A stretch of DNA of 64,000 bases from Comamonadaceae bacterium PBBC1 (lineage in GTDB: Bacteria > Pseudomonadota > Gammaproteobacteria > Burkholderiales > Burkholderiaceae_C): NCBI GenBank assembly GCA_002256145.1, contig NKIP01000004.1:1-64000 (forward strand), written 5' to 3'. This document shows, one piece after another, positions 1 to 7,367 of this stretch. A program made the position numbers and the translations under genes. Under the pieces are notes generated by a model. That model had not been told where the DNA came from. It did no database searches and saw only the letters and a program-made list of their open reading frames with translations. The first letter of the stretch is position 1. The number at the start of each line of letters is the position of its first letter.

Positions 1-27
1 CGCCCGCGCAAAGGTTTGGGGGTACGA

Positions 28-249
28 TCACCGCTGTCTGTTTACAGGGAACTGCTCCTGAACAGTCCGCAACACTCCACTCTCATCCACTGAAAAAAGG
101 GTGTTGCACTTCACTTTTGAATCCGCCCTCCCAAAAGCTACGACATCCACTGCGGCGCGCACCATCGGCAGCGCGTTTTGCATCGCTACTTCAAATTGTG
201 CGGAGGTGCCAGGTTTTAGTCGGTAGGTTCGAATTTCGATCGTGCGCAT
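28..249 (-). CDS. NIPSNAP-like cassette gene, possibly C-terminally degenerate
   Basis: The 73-residue product begins with IEIRTYRLKPG and continues to DVVAFGRA, which resembles the first half of NIPSNAP-family proteins (dimeric alpha/beta-barrel, usually about 100 residues). After about residue 42 the likeness fades and the family's usual C-terminal FYGSDAW-type segment is absent, so the 3' part may be frameshifted or replaced. The start lies 8 bases after the end of an attC-like site, the spacing expected of an integron cassette gene. Function is unknown. The family assignment rests on the N-terminal half only. Confidence 0.5.
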   Translation of the reverse strand: MRTIEIRTYRLKPGTSAQFEVAMQNALPMVRAAVDVVAFGRADSKVKCNTLFSVDESGVLRTVQEQFPVNRQR

Positions 250-256
250 GGTGAAA

Positions 257-303
257 GCTAAGAACTCATTCAGCGGCTTGTCCGCTGGAATGATTTGTTA
301 AGC
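257..303 (-). other. attC-like recombination site 1 (integron cassette end)
   Basis: Read on the minus strand, GCTTAAC (303-297, fits the RYYYAAC core) opens a site whose centre is a CAGCGG/CCGCTG hairpin with a 5-base loop, flanked by CATT/AATG. The distal arm TCTTAGC (263-257) deviates from GTTRRRY, so the site looks degenerate. The preceding gene's TGA lies inside it and the next gene starts 8 bases beyond it. Confidence 0.55.
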
Positions 304-784
304 CAGGTATTTTAAATTTCGACGGAATTAATTCGCACTGTAGCGAATTAATATAGCGCTCCGTTATTATTTGCAGAGCTGGCATCAAGTCCAATCGTTC
401 TTTATATTTTGTTCGAACGATAGAACTTCCATCGCTCGGAAATTCAACGCGCCGTGCATCTGCATTAGCCCGGTGCGCTATACATTTGTCCGCAACAATT
501 TTTATCTCACTTGCCTCACTCTCCAAACCAGCGATTGCTTTCATATTAATTTTTAGGGGAAACTTCCACAACTTTAATCCGTACTCTGGCAACCTAGTGG
601 AACCATTGTTGATTGCTCTTCTATATGAGATTAATGCCGACTCATACAATGCTCGCCTAACTCGCATATCATCTTTGAATCGGCCTTGTAAAATAATAAC
701 GGCACAAGCATTTGACTGCTCTAGATCAGCCAAAATGGCCATCATATCTGCCAAGTCACCTTTATCATTCACTTCCATATTCAT
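266..784 (-). CDS. hypothetical cassette protein
   Basis: The 172-residue protein is rich in Lys, Asp and Ile and its DNA is visibly AT-richer than the chromosome to the right. I do not recognise a family; it looks soluble and mostly helical, with no signal peptide or membrane segment. The last dozen residues (LTNHSSGQAAE) are encoded by the attC-like site itself, so the functional end is probably earlier. The start is 10 bases after the neighbouring attC-like site. The layout is that of an integron cassette ORF; the role is unknown. Confidence 0.6.
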   Translation of the reverse strand: MNMEVNDKGDLADMMAILADLEQSNACAVIILQGRFKDDMRVRRALYESALISYRRAINNGSTRLPEYGLKLWKFPLKINMKAIAGLESEASEIKIVADKCIAHRANADARRVEFPSDGSSIVRTKYKERLDLMPALQIITERYINSLQCELIPSKFKIPGLTNHSSGQAAE

Positions 785-793
785 GCTTTCCAG

Positions 794-862
794 ACCTACC
801 GTTTGAGATGAAAGGCGGCACCCGGCTTGCTGGGTGACGTCCTATCGATTGAAGGGTTAGGC
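794..862 (-). other. attC-like recombination site 2
   Basis: On the minus strand GCCTAAC (862-856) starts a 69-base imperfect palindrome. Its centre is CACCC/GGGTG, extended by GGACGT and GCCGCC arms with bulges, and it ends at GGTAGGT (800-794), one base off GTTRRRY. The TAA stop of the preceding gene lies within GCCTAAC, a common arrangement in cassettes. Confidence 0.6.
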
Positions 863-1303
863 GTCACTGTCGTCAGTATCTGATGGCTCACCCTGGTGAC
901 AAAGCTTGAGACCACCTTTCCCGTCCGGCAACCACACTGCTGCAGTCTCTGAACTTGCATCAAAGAACCCGAGTTGATGTTTAGCAGCCAGACTGAAAAC
1001 ATGCTCGTGCGCAGCTTCTGCCTTGGACCAGGCGAACGCGGCGTAGATTGCGTCCTTCCCGACGCTGTAGTCGGTTACGTTCGAATCATCCTCTGGAAAC
1101 TCTTCCGATGAGAACGGGCCGTTCATTGCCGGGTACGTCTTAATCATCTCAAGGAACCAAGCCTGGAGCTTCGGTGCGGAGACTTTCGGATCGTCGTAGC
1201 TGTGATCCTCGGACCACCCGGATGTTTCTGACCACCAAGAGAGAAATTCCTCGCGGGTATCCGGTGCTTTCTCAAGTGCGAAGACAAGCAAGTCATAGCT
1301 CAT
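857..1303 (-). CDS. conserved hypothetical cassette protein (MSYDLLVF family)
   Basis: The 148-residue acidic protein starts MSYDLLVF and carries WSEDHSYDDP and MNGPFSSEEFP. I recognise this as a widespread small uncharacterised family, often found in mobile or cassette contexts. The start at 1303 is chosen because GGAGGT sits 5 bases upstream of the ATG; longer upstream reading would run through the attC-like site at 1348-1404. The C-terminus is Asp-rich and the TAA lies in the next attC-like site. No catalytic motif is evident. Confidence 0.75.
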   Translation of the reverse strand: MSYDLLVFALEKAPDTREEFLSWWSETSGWSEDHSYDDPKVSAPKLQAWFLEMIKTYPAMNGPFSSEEFPEDDSNVTDYSVGKDAIYAAFAWSKAEAAHEHVFSLAAKHQLGFFDASSETAAVWLPDGKGGLKLCHQGEPSDTDDSDA

Positions 1304-1347
1304 TCGTGACCTCCATGTGTATGTAGTTCTGGTGTGCGCCTTGTGAC

Positions 1348-1404
1348 GCTTAACGATCCAGCTCAGCGGGCGGCGAAACCGTCCGCTGGAGCGCATTGTT
1401 GGAT
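1348..1404 (-). other. attC recombination site 3 (best preserved)
   Basis: On the minus strand ATCCAAC (1404-1398, RYYYAAC) and GTTAAGC (1354-1348, GTTRRRY) bracket a 57-base imperfect palindrome with AGCGGACGG pairing to CCGCCCGCT around a short loop. Both cores fit the attC consensus and the length matches the shortest known attC class. The upstream kinase gene reads through the whole site and stops in its last core. Confidence 0.78.
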
Positions 1405-1913
1405 TTTGGCGACGCTAATATTAGGGCGCGAATGGCCTCCGCACCTTGCACGGGGCTCAGAACGGAAGAGTCAATCGACAAGTCATAACTGCGAATAAAT
1501 ATCGGATGGCTTGCCTGCTCCCGGGCCATGCCGTCCGCCCGATCAGCACGAAGCCGCTCTCGTTGCTCTAGCACTTCAATCGGCGCCCACACGTGAATCT
1601 GATACAGAGGTCGCACAGCAAGAATACGAAGACATTTTTCCAGCTCGAATTCTTGACGGAGTACCGTATCAAAGATTATCTCGAATCGCGTCTCAGCCAA
1701 CCGGGCCAACGTTGATCTAAGATTTTCGCAATGAGTCCGATACGCCTCAGCAACATCTTCAGCATTTCTCATATCGCGTCGCCGTGACATCGTGACGAAC
1801 GCGTCAAGCGAAACATGAAATGCCGGCACGGAGGCACAGTCTTGTAAAGCTTGCGCGAGACTAGATTTTCCTGCGCTCGTCGGACCGTGCAAAAGGATAG
1901 CTGCCGGGTTCAT
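1350..1913 (-). CDS. P-loop kinase resembling chloramphenicol phosphotransferase
   Basis: The 187-residue protein has a Walker A near its start (ILLHGPTSAGKSS), a SLDAF segment, and an ERLRADRADGMAREQ lid followed by YDLSIDSSVLSP. This pattern matches the chloramphenicol phosphotransferase (CPT, PF07931) family, which phosphorylates small-molecule hydroxyls. The ATG at 1913 is chosen because it follows a GTTRRRY core by 3 bases and leaves the P-loop at a normal distance. The last 17 residues are encoded by attC. A resistance role is possible by family; the true substrate cannot be told from sequence. Confidence 0.7.
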   Translation of the reverse strand: MNPAAILLHGPTSAGKSSLAQALQDCASVPAFHVSLDAFVTMSRRRDMRNAEDVAEAYRTHCENLRSTLARLAETRFEIIFDTVLRQEFELEKCLRILAVRPLYQIHVWAPIEVLEQRERLRADRADGMAREQASHPIFIRSYDLSIDSSVLSPVQGAEAIRALILASPKSNNALQRTVSPPAELDR

Positions 1914-1916
1914 AAA

Positions 1917-1923
1917 ATCTAAC
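1917..1923 (-). other. isolated integron core site (GTTAGAT), attI or degenerate attC
   Basis: GTTAGAT on the minus strand fits GTTRRRY and sits 3 bases before the kinase ATG. A GATGTA/TACATC hairpin lies just beside it (1926-1956), but no partner core appears before about 2060, so this is not a complete attC. It could be an attI remnant or a decayed attC. Confidence 0.4.
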
Positions 1924-2152
1924 GTGATGTAGACCGCAAAACCCGGTTGATACATCCGGGCCGAGTCGATACATACTTTTGACGAACAGGCCGAAAACCG
2001 CATCGGACAAGGCCTTCGGCCTCAATGCCTGAATTTTTGTAAAGGTATAGATTCACCATGAAACCCGGCACTCCTGGTTGGCCATCCGCTGATCTTCGTC
2101 GGTCGTTGCGGAGCCAAACTATAACCTTATTACCTACATTTTCAGGAGTCAC
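1919..2152 (-). CDS. small hypothetical ORF at array edge
   Basis: A GTG-initiated 77-residue reading frame with many Arg residues and no recognisable domain. Its TAG lies in the GTTAGAT core at 1917-1923, as cassette genes often end in such sites. AGGA lies almost against the start codon, which is poor spacing. It may be a non-coding leader or a decayed cassette. Confidence 0.3.
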   Translation of the reverse strand: MTPENVGNKVIVWLRNDRRRSADGQPGVPGFMVNLYLYKNSGIEAEGLVRCGFRPVRQKYVSTRPGCINRVLRSTSR

Positions 2153-2253
2153 TTCCTAGCAAGATCAAAAATTGAGGCCCCCCTGAACCCTAGAGCCTTC
2201 AAGCTGGATGTCCGCAAAATTGACCCCGTGCGCGTGCCCGATAATCCCGACCC

Positions 2254-2736
2254 ATGACTCTGATCGACACCCTCTTCCCCCTCGGCTGGCAGCACTACCT
2301 GCTGGGCGGCCTCACCATTGGCGCTGGCGTGGCGCTGCTGTATTTGTTCAACGGCTGGGTTGGCGGCATGAGTTCCGTCTTTTCCAGCAGTTGGTCGTTC
2401 GTATCCAAACGGGCGTTTTTTCAGCAAGCGCGCTTTGTCAGCACCCGCAACTGGCGGCTGGTTTACGCGCTGGGCGTGGTGCTGGGGGCGCTGGTTTGGC
2501 GGTTCACGCTGGCGGGTGGCGAGGCGCAGCACACCAGCGTGCCCGCCTGGCAGCTGCTGGTGGGCGGCTTTTTGGTGGGCTACGGTGCGCGTTTGGGCAA
2601 TGGCTGCACATCCGGTCACGGCATTTGTGGCCTGGGCTCCTTGCAACTGCCTTCGCTGGGCGCGGTGCTGACCTTCATGGCCACCGCCTTCATGACCGCC
2701 AACCTGATGGCAATCTTCACGAAAGGCCTGGCATGA
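2254..2736 (+). CDS. YeeE/YedE family half-transporter, subunit 1
   Basis: This 160-residue membrane protein has about four hydrophobic segments and the conserved NGCTSGHGICG motif of the YeeE/YedE (DUF395, TsuA-like) family, whose characterised members import thiosulfate or move sulfur species. It is half the size of full-length YeeE; the second half is the next gene, overlapping by 4 bases (ATGA), so the two probably form one transporter. No TusA or ArsR partner is adjacent. The substrate is inferred from the family only. Confidence 0.85.
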   Translation: MTLIDTLFPLGWQHYLLGGLTIGAGVALLYLFNGWVGGMSSVFSSSWSFVSKRAFFQQARFVSTRNWRLVYALGVVLGALVWRFTLAGGEAQHTSVPAWQLLVGGFLVGYGARLGNGCTSGHGICGLGSLQLPSLGAVLTFMATAFMTANLMAIFTKGLA

Positions 2737-3167
2737 ACCCGCTGAACCCTCACACACTGACCCTGCCCAAGGCGCTGGTCACCCTGGTCGCCGGGGCCTT
2801 GTTTGGCTTTGGCCTGTCGCTGGCCACCATGGTGCAACCTGACGTCGTTTTGAGCTTTTTGCGCTTTCAGGACTGGGGCCTGATGCTGGTCATGGGCGGT
2901 GCCGCAGGCCTGGCCATGCTGGCTTACAAAGGTTTTCCGCGCTGGCTGGGACGCCCCTTGCTGGGTGGTCAGTTCCTGACGCAACCGGCCAGCTGGAACC
3001 GCCAAACCGTGATCGGTTCGGCCATTTTTGGCGTGGGCTGGGGTTTGAGCGGGGTGTGCCCCGGCCCGGCCATTGCGGCTTTGGGCACAGGCAACACCGA
3101 CATCCTGTGGGCTTTGGGCGGGATTGTCTTGGGCGGCTTGGTTCATGGCTTGACAGCGCGTGACTGA
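2733..3167 (+). CDS. YeeE/YedE family half-transporter, subunit 2
   Basis: The 144-residue product carries GFGLSLATMVQP near the N-terminus and GVCPGPA near the C-terminus, the second conserved Cys motif of the YeeE/YedE family, with about four membrane segments. The ATG at 2733 overlaps the stop of the partner, indicating translational coupling. A longer reading frame begins at 2208 but would run out of frame through the partner gene and is rejected. It is likely the C-half of a split sulfur-compound transporter in the inner membrane. Confidence 0.85.
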   Translation: MNPLNPHTLTLPKALVTLVAGALFGFGLSLATMVQPDVVLSFLRFQDWGLMLVMGGAAGLAMLAYKGFPRWLGRPLLGGQFLTQPASWNRQTVIGSAIFGVGWGLSGVCPGPAIAALGTGNTDILWALGGIVLGGLVHGLTARD

Positions 3168-3263
3168 TCGTCTGCATGGACCTTCAGTCAAATACCAAGC
3201 CCCACAGGTTAGAATAATGGGCTTGGCCTCAAGCCACCCTCTTTCATTTCAGACTCAATTCCT

Positions 3264-3818
3264 ATGAAAACCGCTCAAGAAATCCGCGTCGGCAACGTCA
3301 TCATGCACGGCAAAGACCCCATGGTCGTCCTGCGCACCGAATACCAACGCGGTGGCCGCGGCTCGTCCACCGTGCGCATGAAGCTCAAGAGCTTGATCGC
3401 CAACTTCGGCACCGAAGTCGTGTTCCGCGCCGACGACAAAATGGACCAGGTCATTCTGGACAAGAAAGAGTGCACCTACTCTTACTTCGCTGACCCCATG
3501 TACGTTTGCATGGACACCGATTTCAACCAGTACGAAGTCGAAGCCACCAACATGGGTGACGCCCTGAACTACCTCGAAGACGGCATGGAACTCGAAGTGG
3601 TGTTCTACAACGAGAAAGCCATCTCGGTCGAATTGCCCACCAGCGTGGTGCGCGAGATCACCTGGACAGAGCCCGCCGTCAAAGGCGACACCTCCGGCAA
3701 AGTGCTCAAGCCCGCCAAGATCGCCACCGGCATGGAAGTGCCTGTGCCTTTGTTCGTGAGCCAAGGCGACAAGATCGAAATCGACACACGCACCGGCGAA
3801 TACCGCAAGCGCGTCTGA
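3264..3818 (+). CDS. efp: translation elongation factor P
   Basis: At 184 residues this matches EF-P, which binds between the ribosomal P and E sites to relieve stalling at polyproline stretches. The domain I loop reads YQRGGRGSS with Arg at position 32, the residue rhamnosylated by EarP in many beta- and gammaproteobacteria, rather than the Lys used by EpmA. The end [14 protein letters not shown] signature is present as [14 protein letters not shown]. earP is not in the window. A terminator follows the gene, which appears monocistronic. Confidence 0.97.
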   Translation: MKTAQEIRVGNVIMHGKDPMVVLRTEYQRGGRGSSTVRMKLKSLIANFGTEVVFRADDKMDQVILDKKECTYSYFADPMYVCMDTDFNQYEVEATNMGDALNYLEDGMELEVVFYNEKAISVELPTSVVREITWTEPAVKGDTSGKVLKPAKIATGMEVPVPLFVSQGDKIEIDTRTGEYRKRV

Positions 3819-3842
3819 TCTTCTGATCAAGCCCCCTGATGA

Positions 3843-3864
3843 AAGCCCCGCAAGGGGCTTTTTT
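3843..3864 (+). terminator. rho-independent terminator of efp
   Basis: AAGCCCC/GGGGCTT stem with a GCAA loop, followed by six T residues, 25 bases after the efp stop. Confidence 0.9.
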
Positions 3865-3928
3865 CATGGGCCAAGGGCAGAACCTTGCACCATCAGGTGC
3901 GACTTGCTGCGCATGCACAATCGTCACC

Positions 3929-4801
3929 ATGCACAGCACACCCAAACTCAAACAACCGGTCTTGCCACACGCTTGGGCGGACCTTCATGCCGAAGACCAA
4001 AACACCCACTGGTTAGAACCTAAAGCCCATCGATTGGCCTTTGCCGATCCAGAATTCATGCTTCGGCGAGAAACCCGTGGGATTCGGCTTCAACTCGAAC
4101 TCCTCAAACCAGACCTGGCTCAAGCCGAAGCGGGCATCGAACACACGGTGGTGGTGTTTGGAAGTGCACGATTCACCGACCGCGAGACGGCTCAAGCACA
4201 ACTGAAATCAGCCCTGCTGAGTGAACAAGCCGAAAAAATCAAAGCGGCTCAGGTCATGCTGAGCAACGCTGAACATTACGAAAACGCGCGGGTCTTTGCC
4301 CAAAGTGTGGCCCACTCGTGTGCCTGCTTGCCTGATGACGAAAAGCTTTTCATTTGCACTGGAGGCGGACCAGGCATCATGGAAGCGGCCAACCGAGGTG
4401 CCACGGAAGCGGGTGCCATGTCGGTGGCACTCAACATTTCCCTGCCGCATGAGCAGACACCCAACCCCTATGTCACGCCCGATCTGAGCTTCAAGTTCCA
4501 TTACTTTGCGCTGCGAAAAATGCATTTCATGATGCGTGCCAAAGCGCTGGTGGCCTTTCCCGGAGGTTTTGGCACACTCGACGAACTGTTTGAAGTGATG
4601 ACCCTGGTGCAAACCCGCAAAGCCCGGCAGGTCCCCATTTTGCTTTTTGGCAGTGACTACTGGCAACGCCTGATCAATATGGACTTGCTGGTCGAACAAG
4701 GCATGATTTCAGCAAATGACCTGAATTTGTTTCGTTACGTGGACACACCAGAAGCCGCCTGGCAGGCCATTTGCGAGTTTTATCAACTCAAAGTTTCATG
4801 A
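3929..4801 (+). CDS. LOG-family protein (putative lysine decarboxylase fold)
   Basis: The 290-residue protein has GGGPGIMEAANRGA and PGGFGTLDELFE, the two signature motifs of LOG proteins. Characterised members are nucleotide 5'-monophosphate phosphoribohydrolases, for example releasing cytokinin bases; the name lysine decarboxylase in databases is historical. An N-terminal extension of about 90 residues precedes VVVFGSAR. The ATG at 3929 avoids reading through the efp terminator. Its 3' end overlaps the convergent MFS gene by 19 bases. The bacterial substrate is unknown. Confidence 0.85.
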   Translation: MHSTPKLKQPVLPHAWADLHAEDQNTHWLEPKAHRLAFADPEFMLRRETRGIRLQLELLKPDLAQAEAGIEHTVVVFGSARFTDRETAQAQLKSALLSEQAEKIKAAQVMLSNAEHYENARVFAQSVAHSCACLPDDEKLFICTGGGPGIMEAANRGATEAGAMSVALNISLPHEQTPNPYVTPDLSFKFHYFALRKMHFMMRAKALVAFPGGFGTLDELFEVMTLVQTRKARQVPILLFGSDYWQRLINMDLLVEQGMISANDLNLFRYVDTPEAAWQAICEFYQLKVS

Positions 4802-5976
4802 TGTTTGGAGGCATGGCTTGGGCGCAAACCCCAAGCAGCGCGAGAGCCCATGCCCACGGCGACCCCCACCACCCAAAACACGGGTGCCACCCCCGCAATG
4901 GCACCCGCCGCGCCAAAGAGCATGGGCATCAGCACACTCGAGGCGTTGATGCTCATGAGCCGCAAACCCAGGGCCTCGCCCTGACGGTGTGCCGGGGTGA
5001 TCTGGTGCAAAGTGCTCATGATCATGGGCTGCACCGTCCCCAACACCAAACCGAGCAACACCGAGCACACCCCCATGGCCACGGCAGTGGGCATCAGGGG
5101 GTAGACCGCAAACAGCAAGGCCGTGCACACCATCGCGCCCGTGATGATTTGGTGTTCTTTGACGTGGCGCGAGATGAAAGGCAAACACACCCTTATGAAG
5201 GCTGCAGCCAAAGCAAATGAACCCAGAATGGAGCCCACCACAGAAGCGCTGTAACCGCGCTCGTGCCCCAACACAGGCACCACAAAGGTGTGCACATCCC
5301 AGCACGAAGACAGCAACCAATTGACCCCCAGCAAACGCCGCATCATGGGCTCGGCCAGCAAATCCAGCGCACGTCGAGGTTTGTCATGGGCGAGTTCGGG
5401 TGAAAGGGGCAGCTCAGGCACTGGGCGCACCCAAAACCATGTGAACAGCGGAAACACGGCCATCAGCAAGAATGCCCATCTGAAGCCCGAAACGTGCCCC
5501 GCCTCGGGTCCGGCATAGTCAATCAACAAGCCTGCCAGTACAGGGCCGACAAAATTGGACACGGCAGGCCCCAGAGACAACCAACTGAATGCCACCTTGA
5601 GTGCAGCCGGGTCTTTGGCCATGCGGCCCACATGGCGTTGCAAGGCGATCACGGCCATGCCGGTGGCACCGCCTGCGGCCAAAGCGCTCAGGCACATCAC
5701 CGCAAAGTTGGGCCACAGTGCCGACAGCAGCACACCCGATGCCGCCAGGACAACGCTGATGCGCATGATTTTTTGCAAACCCCGGCGGTCGCTGTAACGG
5801 CCTGCAGGCAGAGCCAATAACATGGGGGAGAACGCAAACAAGGCCAACAGTGCGCCCACCGCCACGGCACTGAAACCCTGGTTGAGGGCCAAAAGGGGGA
5901 TGGCCATGCGCGTGCCCGCCATGCACGCGTGCAAAAACATCTGACCCGCAATCAGCCGGGCCAGATCAGGGCTCAC
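4783..5976 (-). CDS. MFS transporter
   Basis: The 397-residue protein has about twelve hydrophobic segments and a GRYSDRRG loop between segments 2 and 3, the MFS motif A. It begins with GTG that overlaps the rmuC stop by 4 bases (GTGA), so it is the last gene of a four-gene minus-strand operon starting with the antiporter at 9771. No feature reveals its substrate; drug or metabolite efflux is plausible from the family. Confidence 0.85.
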   Translation of the reverse strand: MSPDLARLIAGQMFLHACMAGTRMAIPLLALNQGFSAVAVGALLALFAFSPMLLALPAGRYSDRRGLQKIMRISVVLAASGVLLSALWPNFAVMCLSALAAGGATGMAVIALQRHVGRMAKDPAALKVAFSWLSLGPAVSNFVGPVLAGLLIDYAGPEAGHVSGFRWAFLLMAVFPLFTWFWVRPVPELPLSPELAHDKPRRALDLLAEPMMRRLLGVNWLLSSCWDVHTFVVPVLGHERGYSASVVGSILGSFALAAAFIRVCLPFISRHVKEHQIITGAMVCTALLFAVYPLMPTAVAMGVCSVLLGLVLGTVQPMIMSTLHQITPAHRQGEALGLRLMSINASSVLMPMLFGAAGAIAGVAPVFWVVGVAVGMGSRAAWGLRPSHASKHHETLS

Positions 5977-7367
5977 TTGTTCTCCTCTTGCACGAGATCC
6001 GGCCCGCTGGGCAAAAGTGCTTGCGCTTGCAGCTCGGGCAGCGCATCCACCTGGCGCAGAGCGCGGCTCATGACGTTGCTTCGGGTCTGGGCCTGGTCCA
6101 GGGTGTTGAGCACGGTTTGGGTCTGGTTGCGCACCTTGGTCAGCACATCGCCAAACTTGCCAAACTCGGTCTTGACCGCACCCAGCACCTGCCAGACTTC
6201 GCTGGATCGTTTTTCAAGCGCCAGGGTTCGAAAGCCCATTTGCAAAGCGTTCAGCATGGCCATCAGGTTGGTGGGGCCGGCCAATGTCACGCGGTGGTCG
6301 CGCTGCAGGGTTTCCATCAGACCTGGGCGACGCAGTACCTCGGCATAGAGCCCTTCGGTCGGCAAAAACATGACCGCAAAGTCGGTGGTGTGCGGGGGTT
6401 CCAAGTATTTTTCAGCAATCGATTTGGCTTCAAGCTTGATGCGTGCTTCCAACGCCTTGGCGCACAGCTCAGCCTGCACAGGGTCAGCGCGGCCTTGGGC
6501 TTCGAGCAGGCGCTCGTAGTCTTCGTTGGGAAACTTGGCGTCAATCGGCAACCACACCGGCTGGCCGCTTTCAGACCGGCCAGGCAAGCGAATCGCAAAG
6601 TCCACCCGGTTTTTGTCGCCAGGCCGCGTGGCCACCTGCACAGCGTATTGCTCGGGCGTGAGGACTTGTTCGAGCAATGAGGCCAGTTGTGCCTCACCGA
6701 ACATGCCTCGGGTCTTGACGTTGGTCAGCAGGTGCTTCAGGTCACCCACGCCTTGCGCCAGGGTGTGCATTTCGCCCAGGCCTTTGTGCACCTGCTCCAG
6801 GCGCTCGGCCACTTGTTTGAAGCTCTCGCCCAAACGGGCTTGCAAGGTGGCCTGGAGTTTTTCGTCCACCGTCTGGCGCATTTCATCGAGCTTGGCAGCG
6901 TTGCTTTGCTGCAGCTGCGACAACTGGGTTTCCATGGTGCCGCGCATCTCGGTCAGGCGTCGGGCATTCGCCTCAGACAGCGCATTGACCTGCTGGGCCA
7001 GGCTGTCGGTCAGGCTTTTTTGCAGCAAAGCCAGTTGCTGGGCCAGCGCATCGATCTGCTGGTTTTGGGTGCGAGTGGCTTCGGCGCTTTGCTGCAACAG
7101 CGATTGCTGAAACAACGTGAGGGTGTGCATGGCCTCTTGTCGGCCTTGCACACCAGACTGGCTGATTTCGCTGCGCAGTTCGCGCTCCAAACGCTCGGTT
7201 TGGGCCTGCAGAGCTGCAAACTGATGTTGCTGCCAGGCGGCTTGCTCGGCGGCCTGGCCAGCAGCTTGCTTGGCCTGTGCCTCGGGCGACGCCCGTGAGC
7301 GCAGCAGCAACAGCACCAAACCCAGCAGGTTCAACCCGGCCAGGACCAGCCACAGCCATTCACTCAT
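5973..7367 (-). CDS. rmuC: DNA recombination protein RmuC
   Basis: A 464-residue protein with an N-terminal membrane anchor (residues 2-22), a long Gln/Ala-rich coiled coil to about residue 200, and the RmuC nuclease-like domain with LPIDAKFPNEDYERLLEA and DFAVMFLPTEGLY. RmuC limits recombination between short inverted repeats and is related to PD-(D/E)XK nucleases. It overlaps both neighbours by 4 bases, within the operon 9771-4783. Confidence 0.93.
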   Translation of the reverse strand: MSEWLWLVLAGLNLLGLVLLLLRSRASPEAQAKQAAGQAAEQAAWQQHQFAALQAQTERLERELRSEISQSGVQGRQEAMHTLTLFQQSLLQQSAEATRTQNQQIDALAQQLALLQKSLTDSLAQQVNALSEANARRLTEMRGTMETQLSQLQQSNAAKLDEMRQTVDEKLQATLQARLGESFKQVAERLEQVHKGLGEMHTLAQGVGDLKHLLTNVKTRGMFGEAQLASLLEQVLTPEQYAVQVATRPGDKNRVDFAIRLPGRSESGQPVWLPIDAKFPNEDYERLLEAQGRADPVQAELCAKALEARIKLEAKSIAEKYLEPPHTTDFAVMFLPTEGLYAEVLRRPGLMETLQRDHRVTLAGPTNLMAMLNALQMGFRTLALEKRSSEVWQVLGAVKTEFGKFGDVLTKVRNQTQTVLNTLDQAQTRSNVMSRALRQVDALPELQAQALLPSGPDLVQEENK

